Shown piece by piece: positions 56,409 through 64,000 of a DNA stretch of 64,000 bases (positions are counted from its first letter, which is position 1; each line of letters opens with the position of its first letter). The stretch spans positions 124,001 through 188,000 of the forward strand of contig JAGBEG010000004.1 of NCBI GenBank assembly GCA_017937095.1. The letters are read 5' to 3'. The position numbers were made by a program, and so were the translations under genes. The notes below the pieces were generated by a model. That model made no database searches and was not told the DNA's origin. It saw nothing but the letters and a program-made list of their open reading frames with translations. Origin of the DNA: Roseburia sp. (lineage in GTDB: Bacteria; Bacillota; Clostridia; Lachnospirales; Lachnospiraceae).

Positions 56409-58163
56409 CTACAAAAGACGTAAGACGTCCTCTGTCATCTGCTCCGCCGTCAAACGGTTTTCGCGCAGCACCTCATTTACATCATAGCGGTCAAGGAACT
56501 CCTTCTTCAATCCGTAATTTAACACCTTCATATCGGAAGCCCCATAGAAACGCGCTATCTTTTCGCCAAAGCCACCGTCCAGCACGCCGTCCTCAAGCGT
56601 AATCACCACGTCATGATCATCTTTCAGTTCCTCCAGCAGTGTTTCGTCAATTCCCGTTATGTAAACCGGATTGATGACCGTCGGCTGTACGCCCGTCTGT
56701 TCCGCAATCGCCTCAGCCGTCTTTTCTCCAAGTGCATAGAAGGTTCCAAGCGCAATGATCGCCACCCTGCTGCCCTTCTTCGTCACCTCGTATTGATTTA
56801 ATTTGCCGTAATCCTTTGTAACCTTTCTGCCATCCGAGATCACATTTCCGCCCGGCACGCGGATCGCAACCGGATAATCCTTCTGCCCGATGCTCCAGTC
56901 AAGCATTGCAAAATATTCTTCCTTCGTCGTCGGCGCAAGATAGACAAGATTCGGAATATTTCCCATCATCGGTATATCATAAATCCCAAGGTGCGTCACA
57001 TCATTCATTCCGTACACGGACGCCGCAAAAGTGATGATTGTCGCAGGATTCCTGTTGATACACAGATCCTGTGATAGCTGGTCGTAGGTTCTCTGGATAA
57101 AAGTACTGTATACACCATACACGGGCTTCCCGCCGTTCGCCGCAATGCCGGACGCAAGCGCGACTGCATGCTCTTCCGCAATTCCGACGTCCACAAACTG
57201 CGCTCCCGCCGCTTTTCGCTTTTCCTCCGTAAAACCAAATACCGCAGGCGTCGCAGAGGTGATTGCGACCACGCGCCTGTCTTCCTTCATTTTTCCAAGC
57301 AGGTAATCAGCGGTCATGCTGCCGTAGTCTTCCCCGTCAAATGTAAATGACGGTTCTCCGGTCTTGATATCAAACGGGATGCACCAGTGCCAGTTCTCCT
57401 TCTGCCGCTCCGCGGGCGCATAGCCTTTTCCCTTCTGCGTGCAGATATGCACGACAACCGGACGCTCACTGTCCTTTACTTTTTCAAACGCTGCGATCAA
57501 CTGTGCAATGTCGTTTCCATCCTTCACAAAGAGGTAATCCAGTCCCATTGCCGCAAAAAGATTGCACTCCGCAGTTCCGTTCGTCTCCCGCAGGAGTTTT
57601 AAATTCCCGTACAGCCCGCCATGATTCTCCGCAATCGACATGCCGTTGTCATTGACGACGACAATCAGGTTGCTGCCGAGCTCCGCCGCATAATCCAGTC
57701 CCTCGAGCGCCTCGCCGCCGCTTAAGGAGCCGTCTCCGATCACTGCAATGATATTTTCATGTTCTCCCTTGACATCCCTTGCCTTTGCCAGACCACATGC
57801 AAGGCTGACGGAGGTTGAAGTGTGACCGATGTTGAAAAAGTCATGTGCGCTTTCTTCGGGGCAGCTATAACCGGACACATCGTCATAATGCTCCTCATAC
57901 AAAAACGCATCCGCCCTTCCCGTCAGCATTTTATGACAATAGCTCTGATGCGACACGTCGAACACGAATTTATCCACCGGGGAATCAAATACATAGTGCA
58001 GCGCGATCGTCGCCTCCACCATGCCGAAATTCGGACCGAAATGACCTCCGTGAACGCTCAGTTTCTTAAGAAGCGCCGCGCGCATCTCCGCCGCAAGTTC
58101 CTTTAACTGTTCCATATCTAATTGCCGCACATCTGACGGCTGCTTTATTTTTTCTAAATACAT
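56409..58163 (-). CDS. DXS-like thiamine-diphosphate enzyme, atypical
   Basis: A 584-residue transketolase-family protein resembling 1-deoxy-D-xylulose-5-phosphate synthase. Kept are the TPP motif GDGSLSGGEA to NDNGMSI, the GGHFGPNFG N-terminus, IAEEHAV, QRTYDQ and a WHW histidine. Lost are the DRAG arginine (reads FAAS) and the YPRG arginine (reads VPGG), which bind the acceptor phosphate in E. coli DXS (Arg420 and Arg478). The linker after MSIAEN is about 35-40 residues shorter. It is probably not the housekeeping Dxs and may use another acceptor. Confidence 0.8.
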   Translation of the reverse strand: MYLEKIKQPSDVRQLDMEQLKELAAEMRAALLKKLSVHGGHFGPNFGMVEATIALHYVFDSPVDKFVFDVSHQSYCHKMLTGRADAFLYEEHYDDVSGYSCPEESAHDFFNIGHTSTSVSLACGLAKARDVKGEHENIIAVIGDGSLSGGEALEGLDYAAELGSNLIVVVNDNGMSIAENHGGLYGNLKLLRETNGTAECNLFAAMGLDYLFVKDGNDIAQLIAAFEKVKDSERPVVVHICTQKGKGYAPAERQKENWHWCIPFDIKTGEPSFTFDGEDYGSMTADYLLGKMKEDRRVVAITSATPAVFGFTEEKRKAAGAQFVDVGIAEEHAVALASGIAANGGKPVYGVYSTFIQRTYDQLSQDLCINRNPATIITFAASVYGMNDVTHLGIYDIPMMGNIPNLVYLAPTTKEEYFAMLDWSIGQKDYPVAIRVPGGNVISDGRKVTKDYGKLNQYEVTKKGSRVAIIALGTFYALGEKTAEAIAEQTGVQPTVINPVYITGIDETLLEELKDDHDVVITLEDGVLDGGFGEKIARFYGASDMKVLNYGLKKEFLDRYDVNEVLRENRLTAEQMTEDVLRLL

Positions 58164-58229
58164 CTCTTTTCTCCTTGCCCATTGTTTTTGATTTTCTATG
58201 GGAGCTTTCCTGTCAACGCGTTTTCCTCC

Positions 58230-58676
58230 CTACAATTTCTTGTCTCCTGCGTCTGTGCGCTGCCTCTTAGCGTCCGTATTCCCGCACGCCTCGGCAGCGG
58301 CCTCGTCCCATGTCAGTTTTCCGGTTTCCACTGCTATCGCATACCGCGAGATTTTATAGTCCAGACGTTCTATCGTCGTCTCGATCTGCGCCTTCTGCTC
58401 CTTTAAGATTCTCCGCTGTTCTTCCAGAAGCTGCAGTCTTGCCGGAATGGTCGAATCTCCCTCCTGATAGAGCCGTACATACTCGATCATGCTCTCCACA
58501 GCAAGCCCTGCACTGCGCATACAGATGGCAAGCTCCACCCATCCAAGGTCCGCCTCCTGATAATCCCTTATGCCGCCCGCTGTCCGCGTTACCGGAGGTA
58601 TCATGCCGACGCGCTCATAGTAACGCAGCGTGTCCTGTGAAATATCGTACTTTTCACTGACTTCTTTGATTGTCAT
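58230..58676 (-). CDS. MerR-family transcriptional regulator
   Basis: A 148-residue MerR protein with an N-terminal winged HTH (TIKEVSEKYDISQDTLRYYERVGMIP, residues 2-27) and a coiled-coil dimerisation helix (about 85-120). It lacks the cysteines of metal sensors and resembles the AdhR/NmlR-like or YraB group. A classic MerR promoter with a 19-bp spacer and inverted repeat lies just upstream, pointing to autoregulation. It is 66 bp upstream of the DXS-like gene on the same strand. Confidence 0.9.
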   Translation of the reverse strand: MTIKEVSEKYDISQDTLRYYERVGMIPPVTRTAGGIRDYQEADLGWVELAICMRSAGLAVESMIEYVRLYQEGDSTIPARLQLLEEQRRILKEQKAQIETTIERLDYKISRYAIAVETGKLTWDEAAAEACGNTDAKRQRTDAGDKKL

Positions 58677-58713
58677 ATTTTATCCCAGCTCCTTTCTTCC
58701 TGCTCATAGGCAC

Positions 58714-58744
58714 ATTCTAGTACCTGGAGTGAACTCCAAGTCAA
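58714..58744 (-). promoter_or_regulatory. MerR-type promoter and operator
   Basis: On the minus strand -35 TTGACT (58739-58744) and -10 TAGAAT (58714-58719) are 19 bp apart. The spacer is filled by an inverted repeat, ACTTGGAGT-TC-ACTCCAGGT (58722-58741). The long spacer and centred dyad are the diagnostic features of MerR-controlled promoters. Confidence 0.8.
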
Positions 58745-58817
58745 GCCTTTTCCACAAATTTATTTAGGAAATTTCTTTTATACTTTGCTTCATTATCCCG
58801 AAAATGCGGCAATCTAC

Positions 58818-58846
58818 TTGCCATGTTTTAGTAAATGTGTCATAAT
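58818..58846 (+). promoter_or_regulatory. Promoter of the aldose epimerase gene
   Basis: A -35 TTGCCA (58818-58823) and -10 CATAAT (58841-58846) are 17 bp apart, about 47 bp before ATG 58893. Confidence 0.5.
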
Positions 58847-58892
58847 TATCTCCGTTAGGTTCATCCTGATATGATTCGGAAAGGAGTTCCCT

Positions 58893-59930
58893 ATGAAAAT
58901 TACAAAATCTGATTTTGGTACGACAAACACAGGAGAAAATATTTATATATACCATCTTGAAAATGCAGGCGGCGCTTATGTTGAAATCATTAATTTCGGC
59001 TGTCGCCTTGTAAAGATTGTTGTCCCTGACCGCAATGGAAATATGACGGACGTTTGCCTTGGGTTCAGTTCCATGGACAACTACGCCAACGATAACGCCA
59101 GTCTCGGCGCGGTCGTAGGACGCGTGGCAAACCGCATCAAAGACGGTAGCTTCTCTCTGCATGGCAAAACCTACCAGCTCGCAGTAAACAACGGTACCAA
59201 CCATTTACACGGCGGTCTGATCGGCTACGGCTCAAAGGCATGGGAGGCAAAGGTAAAGGACGACAAGCTGATTCTGACGCTTCACTCCGAAGACGGCGAG
59301 GAGGGCTATCCGGGCAACCTGACGCTCTCTGTCACTTATGGCTGGTCTGAGGACAATGAGCTGTCGATTCTGTATGAAGCTTCGACAGATGCCGACACTC
59401 TGCTCAACGTTACGAGCCATGGCTACTTTAACCTGAACGGTGAAGGTTCCGGCGACGTCTTATCCCACGAGCTTTTCATCGACGCTGACCAGATCACCGA
59501 GCTAGACGATTCCCAGGCTCCGACCGGAACCTTCCTTCCGGTAGATGGCACGCCGTTTGATTTCCGCACTATGCACACCATTGGAAAGCTGATGCATTCC
59601 GATTATGAGCAGTTCCGGAAATTCGGCACCTACGATCACAATTTTGTCATCAACGGCACGGGATTACGCGAAGCAGCCGTTCTGCAGTCCAAAGAAAGCG
59701 GCATCCGCATGACCTGTTTTACCGACCAGCCCGGTCTGCAACTCTATGTTGCCAATCAGCCGATCGAGCTTCCGGGCAAGGACGGAAAGACCTATGAGCG
59801 CCATACAAGCGTCTGCTTAGAGACACAGCATTTCCCGGACGCAATCAACCACGAGAATTTCCCGAGCATTGTTCTTGAGCCGGAAGCTCCGTTCCGCTCC
59901 AAGACTTTGTATCATTTCTCGACTTTCTAA
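58893..59930 (+). CDS. galM: Aldose 1-epimerase (galactose mutarotase)
   Basis: A 345-residue beta-sandwich enzyme. Catalytic features are NHLHGG (His near residue 96), NVTSHGYFNLNG (second His near 175) and the Glu in PEAPFRSKT near the C-terminus. It interconverts alpha and beta anomers of galactose or glucose. The RBS is AAAGGAG before ATG 58893. It appears monocistronic, with its own terminator. Confidence 0.94.
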   Translation: MKITKSDFGTTNTGENIYIYHLENAGGAYVEIINFGCRLVKIVVPDRNGNMTDVCLGFSSMDNYANDNASLGAVVGRVANRIKDGSFSLHGKTYQLAVNNGTNHLHGGLIGYGSKAWEAKVKDDKLILTLHSEDGEEGYPGNLTLSVTYGWSEDNELSILYEASTDADTLLNVTSHGYFNLNGEGSGDVLSHELFIDADQITELDDSQAPTGTFLPVDGTPFDFRTMHTIGKLMHSDYEQFRKFGTYDHNFVINGTGLREAAVLQSKESGIRMTCFTDQPGLQLYVANQPIELPGKDGKTYERHTSVCLETQHFPDAINHENFPSIVLEPEAPFRSKTLYHFSTF

Positions 59931-59945
59931 TGTGCTAAATTAAGA

Positions 59946-59982
59946 ACACGAGCTTTCTCTCTTGTAAAGCTCGTGTTTTTGT
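59946..59982 (+). terminator. Terminator after galM
   Basis: ACACGAGCTTT pairs with AAAGCTCGTGT around CTCTCTTGT, followed by TTTTTGT. It starts 16 bp after the galM stop. Confidence 0.88.
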
Positions 59983-60016
59983 ATTAAAATATCTTCAAGT
60001 TATCAAGTTTGGGTAA

Positions 60017-60226
<210 letters not shown>

Positions 60227-60241
60227 TCCTCTTTGCTACAT

Positions 60242-60280
60242 AGAAGAAGCCGTCACGCTTGTGACGGCTTCTTCTTTTTC
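60242..60280 (+). terminator. Terminator after the ferredoxin gene
   Basis: AGAAGAAGCCGTCAC pairs perfectly with GTGACGGCTTCTTCT (loop GCTT), then TTTTCC. The stem contains the stop codon region of the convergent MerR-like gene, so it can serve both. Confidence 0.9.
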
Positions 60281-60966
60281 CAGAATCCTCTTTCCTTCTC
60301 CTCACCCTTTTTCTTAAAGTTCCCGCGGATGGCAGCGTCCAGCTTGCGGAAACGCTCCTCCTCGGCCTCTTCGCGCTCCCGCATGAGGTAGTTCATTTCC
60401 TTTATCACCTGCTTTCCAACCTCCTCACTGATACTCTGCCCAAGCCCCTCGTTGTTGGCGGCAAGCGCTTTTCCTACAATTTCTGTCATAAGCTCGGTAA
60501 ACTGCGCCATTCTGTCCGTATTATCCAGAATGCTCTGCGGGCTTTCCTGCGCTTTTCGCTCTGCCAGCGCCGTCTCCTGTTCCTTGGGAAGCATCTGCGC
60601 AGGCGTCGTGCCAAACGCCCCCATCGTTCCCGCCGCTCCCGGCACATTCTCCGGTGCAGCCGCTCCCTTCTGCGCCGCTCCCTCCAGAGGCGTGCCCGGT
60701 TTCTGATCCGCAGGCATGTCCTCTGCCGTCAGACCATCGAGAGGTCCGTTATGTACGATCATGCGAATCGCCTTGAGCTGATATCCCTGCTCCTTTAATT
60801 CCTTTATCCTCTGGAACTCTTTAATATTTTCCTTCGTGTAATACCGGTGCCCCAATTCATTGCGTGGGATATCAAGCGCCAGTTCATCCTCCCAGTAACG
60901 TAACACATGTGATTCCACATTGACGATATTTGCTGCGTCGGAAATCATGTAACGTACTTTTTCCAT
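60253..60966 (-). CDS. MerR-type HTH protein with a long C-terminal region
   Basis: A 237-residue protein. Residues 1-72 form a MerR-like winged HTH (VESHVLRYWEDEL with NELGHRYYTKENI). A low-complexity Ala/Gly/Pro linker follows (about 85-130), then a helical region (about 150-215) and a basic tail ending in KKKKPSQA. The layout resembles RacA-like DNA-binding proteins rather than small-molecule-sensing MerR regulators, but I cannot assign a role. It is convergent with the ferredoxin gene and divergent from the XRE gene at 61199. Confidence 0.8.
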   Translation of the reverse strand: MEKVRYMISDAANIVNVESHVLRYWEDELALDIPRNELGHRYYTKENIKEFQRIKELKEQGYQLKAIRMIVHNGPLDGLTAEDMPADQKPGTPLEGAAQKGAAAPENVPGAAGTMGAFGTTPAQMLPKEQETALAERKAQESPQSILDNTDRMAQFTELMTEIVGKALAANNEGLGQSISEEVGKQVIKEMNYLMREREEAEEERFRKLDAAIRGNFKKKGEEKERGFWKKKKPSQA

Positions 60967-61124
60967 GGATATCTCTGCTCCTCTCCAATTTTCCTTAACT
61001 TATATTATAGGCGTTCGAAAACGCCTGCACAACAAGAATCGCTCGTCTTATTGCGACAGGAATCGTAAGAAATCGTCTTAACTATAGGTTAATTTTCTTT
61101 CTTATTATTTAAACTAACGTTCCA

Positions 61125-61174
61125 TTGTGCACAGCCCCGGTATCTGCTACGATAAAATTACCGAAAGCGCTTTC
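61125..61174 (+). promoter_or_regulatory. Promoter and dyad upstream of the XRE-TPR gene
   Basis: A -35 TTGTGC (61125-61130) and -10 TACGAT (61148-61153) are 17 bp apart. Just downstream, a perfect palindrome GAAAGCGCTTTC (61163-61174) could be an operator for the encoded XRE protein. Confidence 0.4.
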
Positions 61175-61198
61175 CGAAAAAAATAAAAGGAGAAAAAT

Positions 61199-62284
61199 AT
61201 GTCAATCGCTCAGATTCTTCGTGAAAAAAGAAAGGAATATCATTTGACCCAGGAGCAAATCGCCGGATATCTGGGGGTGTCTGTCCCTGCGGTCAGCAAA
61301 TGGGAATCCGGCGCAAGCTGCCCGGATATCTCGCTCATCGCCCCGCTTGCAAGGCTTTTAAAAACAGACCCGAACACGCTGCTATGCTTTAAGGAGGAAC
61401 TGACGGAATCGGAAATCGCCGCCTTCCTGCTCGAAATCTCAGATTGCGCTAAAACAAAAAGCTACGCGGACGCTTTCTCTCTTGCTCTTGAGAAAATCCG
61501 GGAATACCCGAACTGTATGCCGCTGCTCGAGAACGTCAGCGTCACGTTAGAGGGGCTTTTAATAATGTCCGGAACCGGAAAGACCGAGCGCGAAGCTTAT
61601 ACGAAGCAGCTCACCTCCCTCTACGAACAGGCAGCCTCCGGAAATGACCCCAAGATCCGGGAACGCGCCACTTTTATGCTCGTTCCAAAATATATCGCAC
61701 AGAATGAATTTGAAAAGGCACAGGAGTTGATCGATCAGCTCCCCGCTCCGTCCGAACTGGATCGGCGGCAGGTACAGGCAAACCTATTTCTCGCGGAAGA
61801 AAAGTATGATGATGCTGCGCTGATCTATGAGCGAAAGGTGCTCTCCTGTGCCAACATGCTGCTCGGTTCGCTGCTGCAGCTTGAGGAAATTGCATGTAAG
61901 GAAGATCGTATGGAAGATGCTGCTGCAATTTCATTACTCCACACACAGATTGCCGGGCTGCTTGGTCTATGGGATTACAATTCCTATGTCGCCCCGCTTA
62001 TGCTCGCACTGTCAAAGCGCGACAGCAAGGAATGCCTTCCTCTGATAAAAGCGCTGCTTGACTCCTGTTCTATCCCGTGGAATATGTCGGAATCGCCCTT
62101 ATTTTCCCATATAACTACAAATACATCACCCGAAAAACAGAATGCGCAGCAATACTATGGAAGACAAATACTTCCGGGACTGATTGCCGCCTTTGAGCAG
62201 GACGCACACTATGATTTTCTTCATGATGATGAGGAATTTCAGAAATTACTGGCGCAGTATAAGAAAGAGGGGCAGGCGCAATAG
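61199..62284 (+). CDS. XRE-family regulator with TPR-like helical domain
   Basis: A 361-residue protein: Cro/C1 HTH at residues 5-60 (LTQEQIAGYLGVSVPAVSKWESG), then an all-helical region (about 75-355) with TPR-like spacing (for example VQANLFLAEEKYDDAALIYER). This is the architecture of peptide-responsive (RRNPP-like) regulators, but no signal peptide gene was seen beside it. The RBS is AAAAGGAG before ATG 61199. The gene ends inside a shared terminator hairpin. Confidence 0.85.
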   Translation: MSIAQILREKRKEYHLTQEQIAGYLGVSVPAVSKWESGASCPDISLIAPLARLLKTDPNTLLCFKEELTESEIAAFLLEISDCAKTKSYADAFSLALEKIREYPNCMPLLENVSVTLEGLLIMSGTGKTEREAYTKQLTSLYEQAASGNDPKIRERATFMLVPKYIAQNEFEKAQELIDQLPAPSELDRRQVQANLFLAEEKYDDAALIYERKVLSCANMLLGSLLQLEEIACKEDRMEDAAAISLLHTQIAGLLGLWDYNSYVAPLMLALSKRDSKECLPLIKALLDSCSIPWNMSESPLFSHITTNTSPEKQNAQQYYGRQILPGLIAAFEQDAHYDFLHDDEEFQKLLAQYKKEGQAQ

Positions 62285-62298
62285 TGCCTGTCCCTCTT
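62265..62298. terminator. Shared hairpin between the XRE-TPR and Rpn genes
   Basis: AAGAGGGGCAGGC pairs with GCCTGTCCCTCTT with one mismatch, spanning the XRE stop codon. Neither side has a long T run. Confidence 0.55.
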
Positions 62299-62303
62299 CG
62301 GCT

Positions 62304-63242
62304 TCACCTATTCTCACGCGACATCCGGCAGTATTCCTCATACACCTGCGCATCCTGCCACTTGGGATGCTGCCCGATAATCTCACAAAGATGCGTGATT
62401 ACTGTCACATCCTCCTCAAGAATGTCCGCAATCTGCTCCGGCGGCAAAGATTTCTGTATTTTCTTGCGCACCAACGATATCAGCTTTAGCTGCTCGCCCT
62501 CTTCCAGAGCAATCTGGCGCTCATTTCTCAAATGCAGTTCCTCGTTATATTCCGTCAACAGCATATCTCTTACCTCCTGCCTGTTCTTGCTGAGAATGTC
62601 TTCCAATATCCCTTTCCGAAGACATGTCTCCACCGCTTCATCTACCGCCTGACCAATTCTCATTTTATGCGACAGATTCTCACGGACGCACGCAACGAAT
62701 TGTACATACTCCCGAAGTCTTTTGCTCTTCTCCATCAGCCACGCATTGCTTCCAAGATTAATATTCAGCATGACCGCCGTGCATTCTACACCCGGCAGCA
62801 TTTTCGGATTTCCTTTCCCAAATGCATCACTCAGCTTTAAGACACTTCTCTCCGGCTCACTCTGCATCCCATTATAAAAGATAACAAACTGCGGCATCGG
62901 CAATTCAATCCTCTTACTGCTATATAAATCCTGTCGTTCTCCCACCATCCCACGGTACAAGTCCGCGAAATAAAATAATCCACGCAGAGGCAGATTCGGA
63001 CTGTATGTGCTCTGATGCTCGTACAGGTTCAATACATCCATGACCAGAAAAGACAGGTCATTTCTCATCCCCATGTATACGACATCCTCCATCGTATTGA
63101 CCTCAATCGCCTCCGGGTCATCATATGCCGTATCGTTAATGGCATTGTACAGCTCAAGTAAATCCTTTTTCTCGCGAAAGATAAACTTGAACAACCGGTC
63201 CTTATACTCCCGGTTCACCTTTGTGGTTTCTTCCTTCTCCAT
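62304..63242 (-). CDS. Rpn-family recombination-promoting nuclease
   Basis: A 312-residue PD-(D/E)XK-type protein of the Rpn/PDDEXK_1 group. The N-terminal part begins REYKDRLFKFIF, and the nuclease region has DLSFLVMDVLNLYEHQSTYS (Asp and Glu/Gln of the active site, about residues 60-80) followed by YFADLYRGMV. C-terminal helices cover 200-305. These proteins cut DNA and promote RecA-independent recombination in E. coli. The start is ATG 63242. It is flanked upstream by a 412-bp non-coding region with palindromic elements. Confidence 0.87.
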   Translation of the reverse strand: MEKEETTKVNREYKDRLFKFIFREKKDLLELYNAINDTAYDDPEAIEVNTMEDVVYMGMRNDLSFLVMDVLNLYEHQSTYSPNLPLRGLFYFADLYRGMVGERQDLYSSKRIELPMPQFVIFYNGMQSEPERSVLKLSDAFGKGNPKMLPGVECTAVMLNINLGSNAWLMEKSKRLREYVQFVACVRENLSHKMRIGQAVDEAVETCLRKGILEDILSKNRQEVRDMLLTEYNEELHLRNERQIALEEGEQLKLISLVRKKIQKSLPPEQIADILEEDVTVITHLCEIIGQHPKWQDAQVYEEYCRMSRENR

Positions 63243-63422
63243 GAAGTACCTCCATTATAAATAATTTTTTCTTTCTTCGCAAGGAACATGCGAAAGTTCT
63301 CATACAGGGATCTTATAAGATGGCCTGTGACCTGAATATAGAATTGTGTTCTGACCCGGTATTATGACTACCGGAAAGATTCCCAGATATGTGAATTAAA
63401 TATTATAGCATGCCATTCGGCA

Positions 63423-63538
63423 GTATAATGTCTGACGATATTATACCATAGACGCACAGCGTCCATGGCTTTCGCCGTGGGCGACCGATGCCACTCCGCT
63501 TCGCTCCGGGCGGGTATAATGTCTGACGACATTATACC
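63423..63538. repeat. Pair of palindromic elements around GC-rich inverted repeats
   Basis: Two copies of a palindrome with arms GGTATAATGTC/GACATTATACC and loop TGAC lie at 63423-63446 (one mismatch) and 63513-63538 (perfect). Between them are GACGC-ACA-GCGTC and a CATGGC/GCCGTG stem. This composite, about 115 bp, looks like a small non-autonomous mobile or REP-like element. The remaining bases of the 63243-63654 gap show no gene; a 73-residue ORF crossing it is rejected. Confidence 0.6.
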
Positions 63539-63654
63539 ACATATTTTACATTTGTAAATATTTTTTAAGAATTGTACTCTCTGGCACACCCTTTTGGGTA
63601 AAAGTATTTCATATACGAAAGAGAGCGCTCACGCGTTCCCTTCTAACTATCCCG

Positions 63655-63996
63655 CTATTTCTCGCCCTTCACGCGGTACTTCTTCTCAATCACCGTGACA
63701 TAGACTACCATCGCCCCGATTACCTCTGCAAGTACCCCCAATATCGAGATAACGATCCACGGCGAATTTTCTCCGGCAAGCATCGGCAGCCCAAGCAGTA
63801 CGAACAATGTGCCGAATCCAATAAAAAGCTTCCCCAATGCCCGGTTATATCCTCTTATGTCCCTCACGGGAAATACTTCTGCGTTTGCCCAAAAGCCGAA
63901 TGGAACAGGCTTTTTTGAGACAAAATCATAGATTCCAAGCACGATAAATGCCGCACCGACGGCTGCCCATATAAGAAATGCGATATACTCTGCCAT
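63655..63996 (-). CDS. Small membrane protein (DUF3784-like)
   Basis: A 113-residue protein with three predicted helices (about 6-26, 55-73 and 80-103). A conserved-looking YNRALGKLFIGFG segment lies between helices 1 and 2, resembling DUF3784 proteins of Firmicutes, whose function is unknown. The start ATG 63996 is 4 bp from the window end, so its RBS cannot be seen. Confidence 0.7.
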   Translation of the reverse strand: MAEYIAFLIWAAVGAAFIVLGIYDFVSKKPVPFGFWANAEVFPVRDIRGYNRALGKLFIGFGTLFVLLGLPMLAGENSPWIVISILGVLAEVIGAMVVYVTVIEKKYRVKGEK

Positions 63997-64000
63997 ATCC

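Noticed and set aside
56409-58163. Housekeeping dxs
   Set aside because: Both arginines binding the acceptor phosphate are absent and the linker is shortened.
63368-63589. A 73-codon minus-strand ORF
   Set aside because: It runs across the palindromic repeat element and has no recognisable protein character.

Overview
This window reads as chromosomal DNA of an anaerobic Gram-positive bacterium, most likely a Clostridia member of the Lachnospiraceae. The reasons are strong AGGAGG-type ribosome binding sites, lipoprotein binding proteins with LAGC lipoboxes, an LCP cell-wall protein, a sua5-LMW phosphatase-upp-comEB-atp gene order like that of Bacillus and Clostridium, an Rpn nuclease, and a small 2[4Fe-4S] ferredoxin. 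I saw no rRNA, tRNA, CRISPR array, phage or IS transposase gene.

Layout. 0-9 kb: the N-terminal part of an aconitase-family hydratase, a HAD phosphatase, a sensor kinase/response regulator pair divergent from an LCP protein, an XRE regulator, and a MATE pump divergent from an AraC regulator. 9-26 kb: a minus-strand block that looks built to scavenge organic phosphorus. It holds a cell-surface 5'-nucleotidase, a DUF362 ferredoxin-like protein, a second cytosolic nucleotidase, a phnDCEE-type ABC importer led by a LacI regulator, SurE, an MBL-fold hydrolase and a ugpBAEC-like importer. Three intergenic regions of this block carry phased TTTAC repeats resembling PhoP boxes. 26-33 kb: TldD/TldE, a stand-alone DnaK paralogue, an amidohydrolase and a histidine phosphatase. 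33-41 kb: a LysR regulator followed by a ribose-type ABC importer, an ornithine-cyclodeaminase-family protein and an MmgE/PrpD-family protein. This is an apparently uncharacterised uptake/catabolic operon with two matching LysR boxes. 41-44 kb: a membrane Fe-S protein, a secreted protein whose tail runs into a broken HTH gene, and a chemoreceptor. 44-52 kb: a complete F1Fo ATP synthase operon, predicted Na+-dependent from its c subunit. 52-58 kb: comEB, upp, a phosphatase-like protein lacking its catalytic cysteine, sua5, an FMN reductase and an unusual DXS-like enzyme, separated by four different intergenic tandem-repeat arrays. 58-64 kb: MerR and XRE regulators, aldose epimerase, ferredoxin, Rpn nuclease, a palindromic repeat element and a small membrane protein.

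The strongest leads are the phased TTTAC repeats joining the phosphorus genes, the LysR/ABC/OCD/PrpD operon with its matching operators and possible attenuator, a DXS paralogue lacking both acceptor-phosphate arginines, and a pseudo-phosphatase at the YwlE position. All functions are inferred by reading the sequence; no database search was run.
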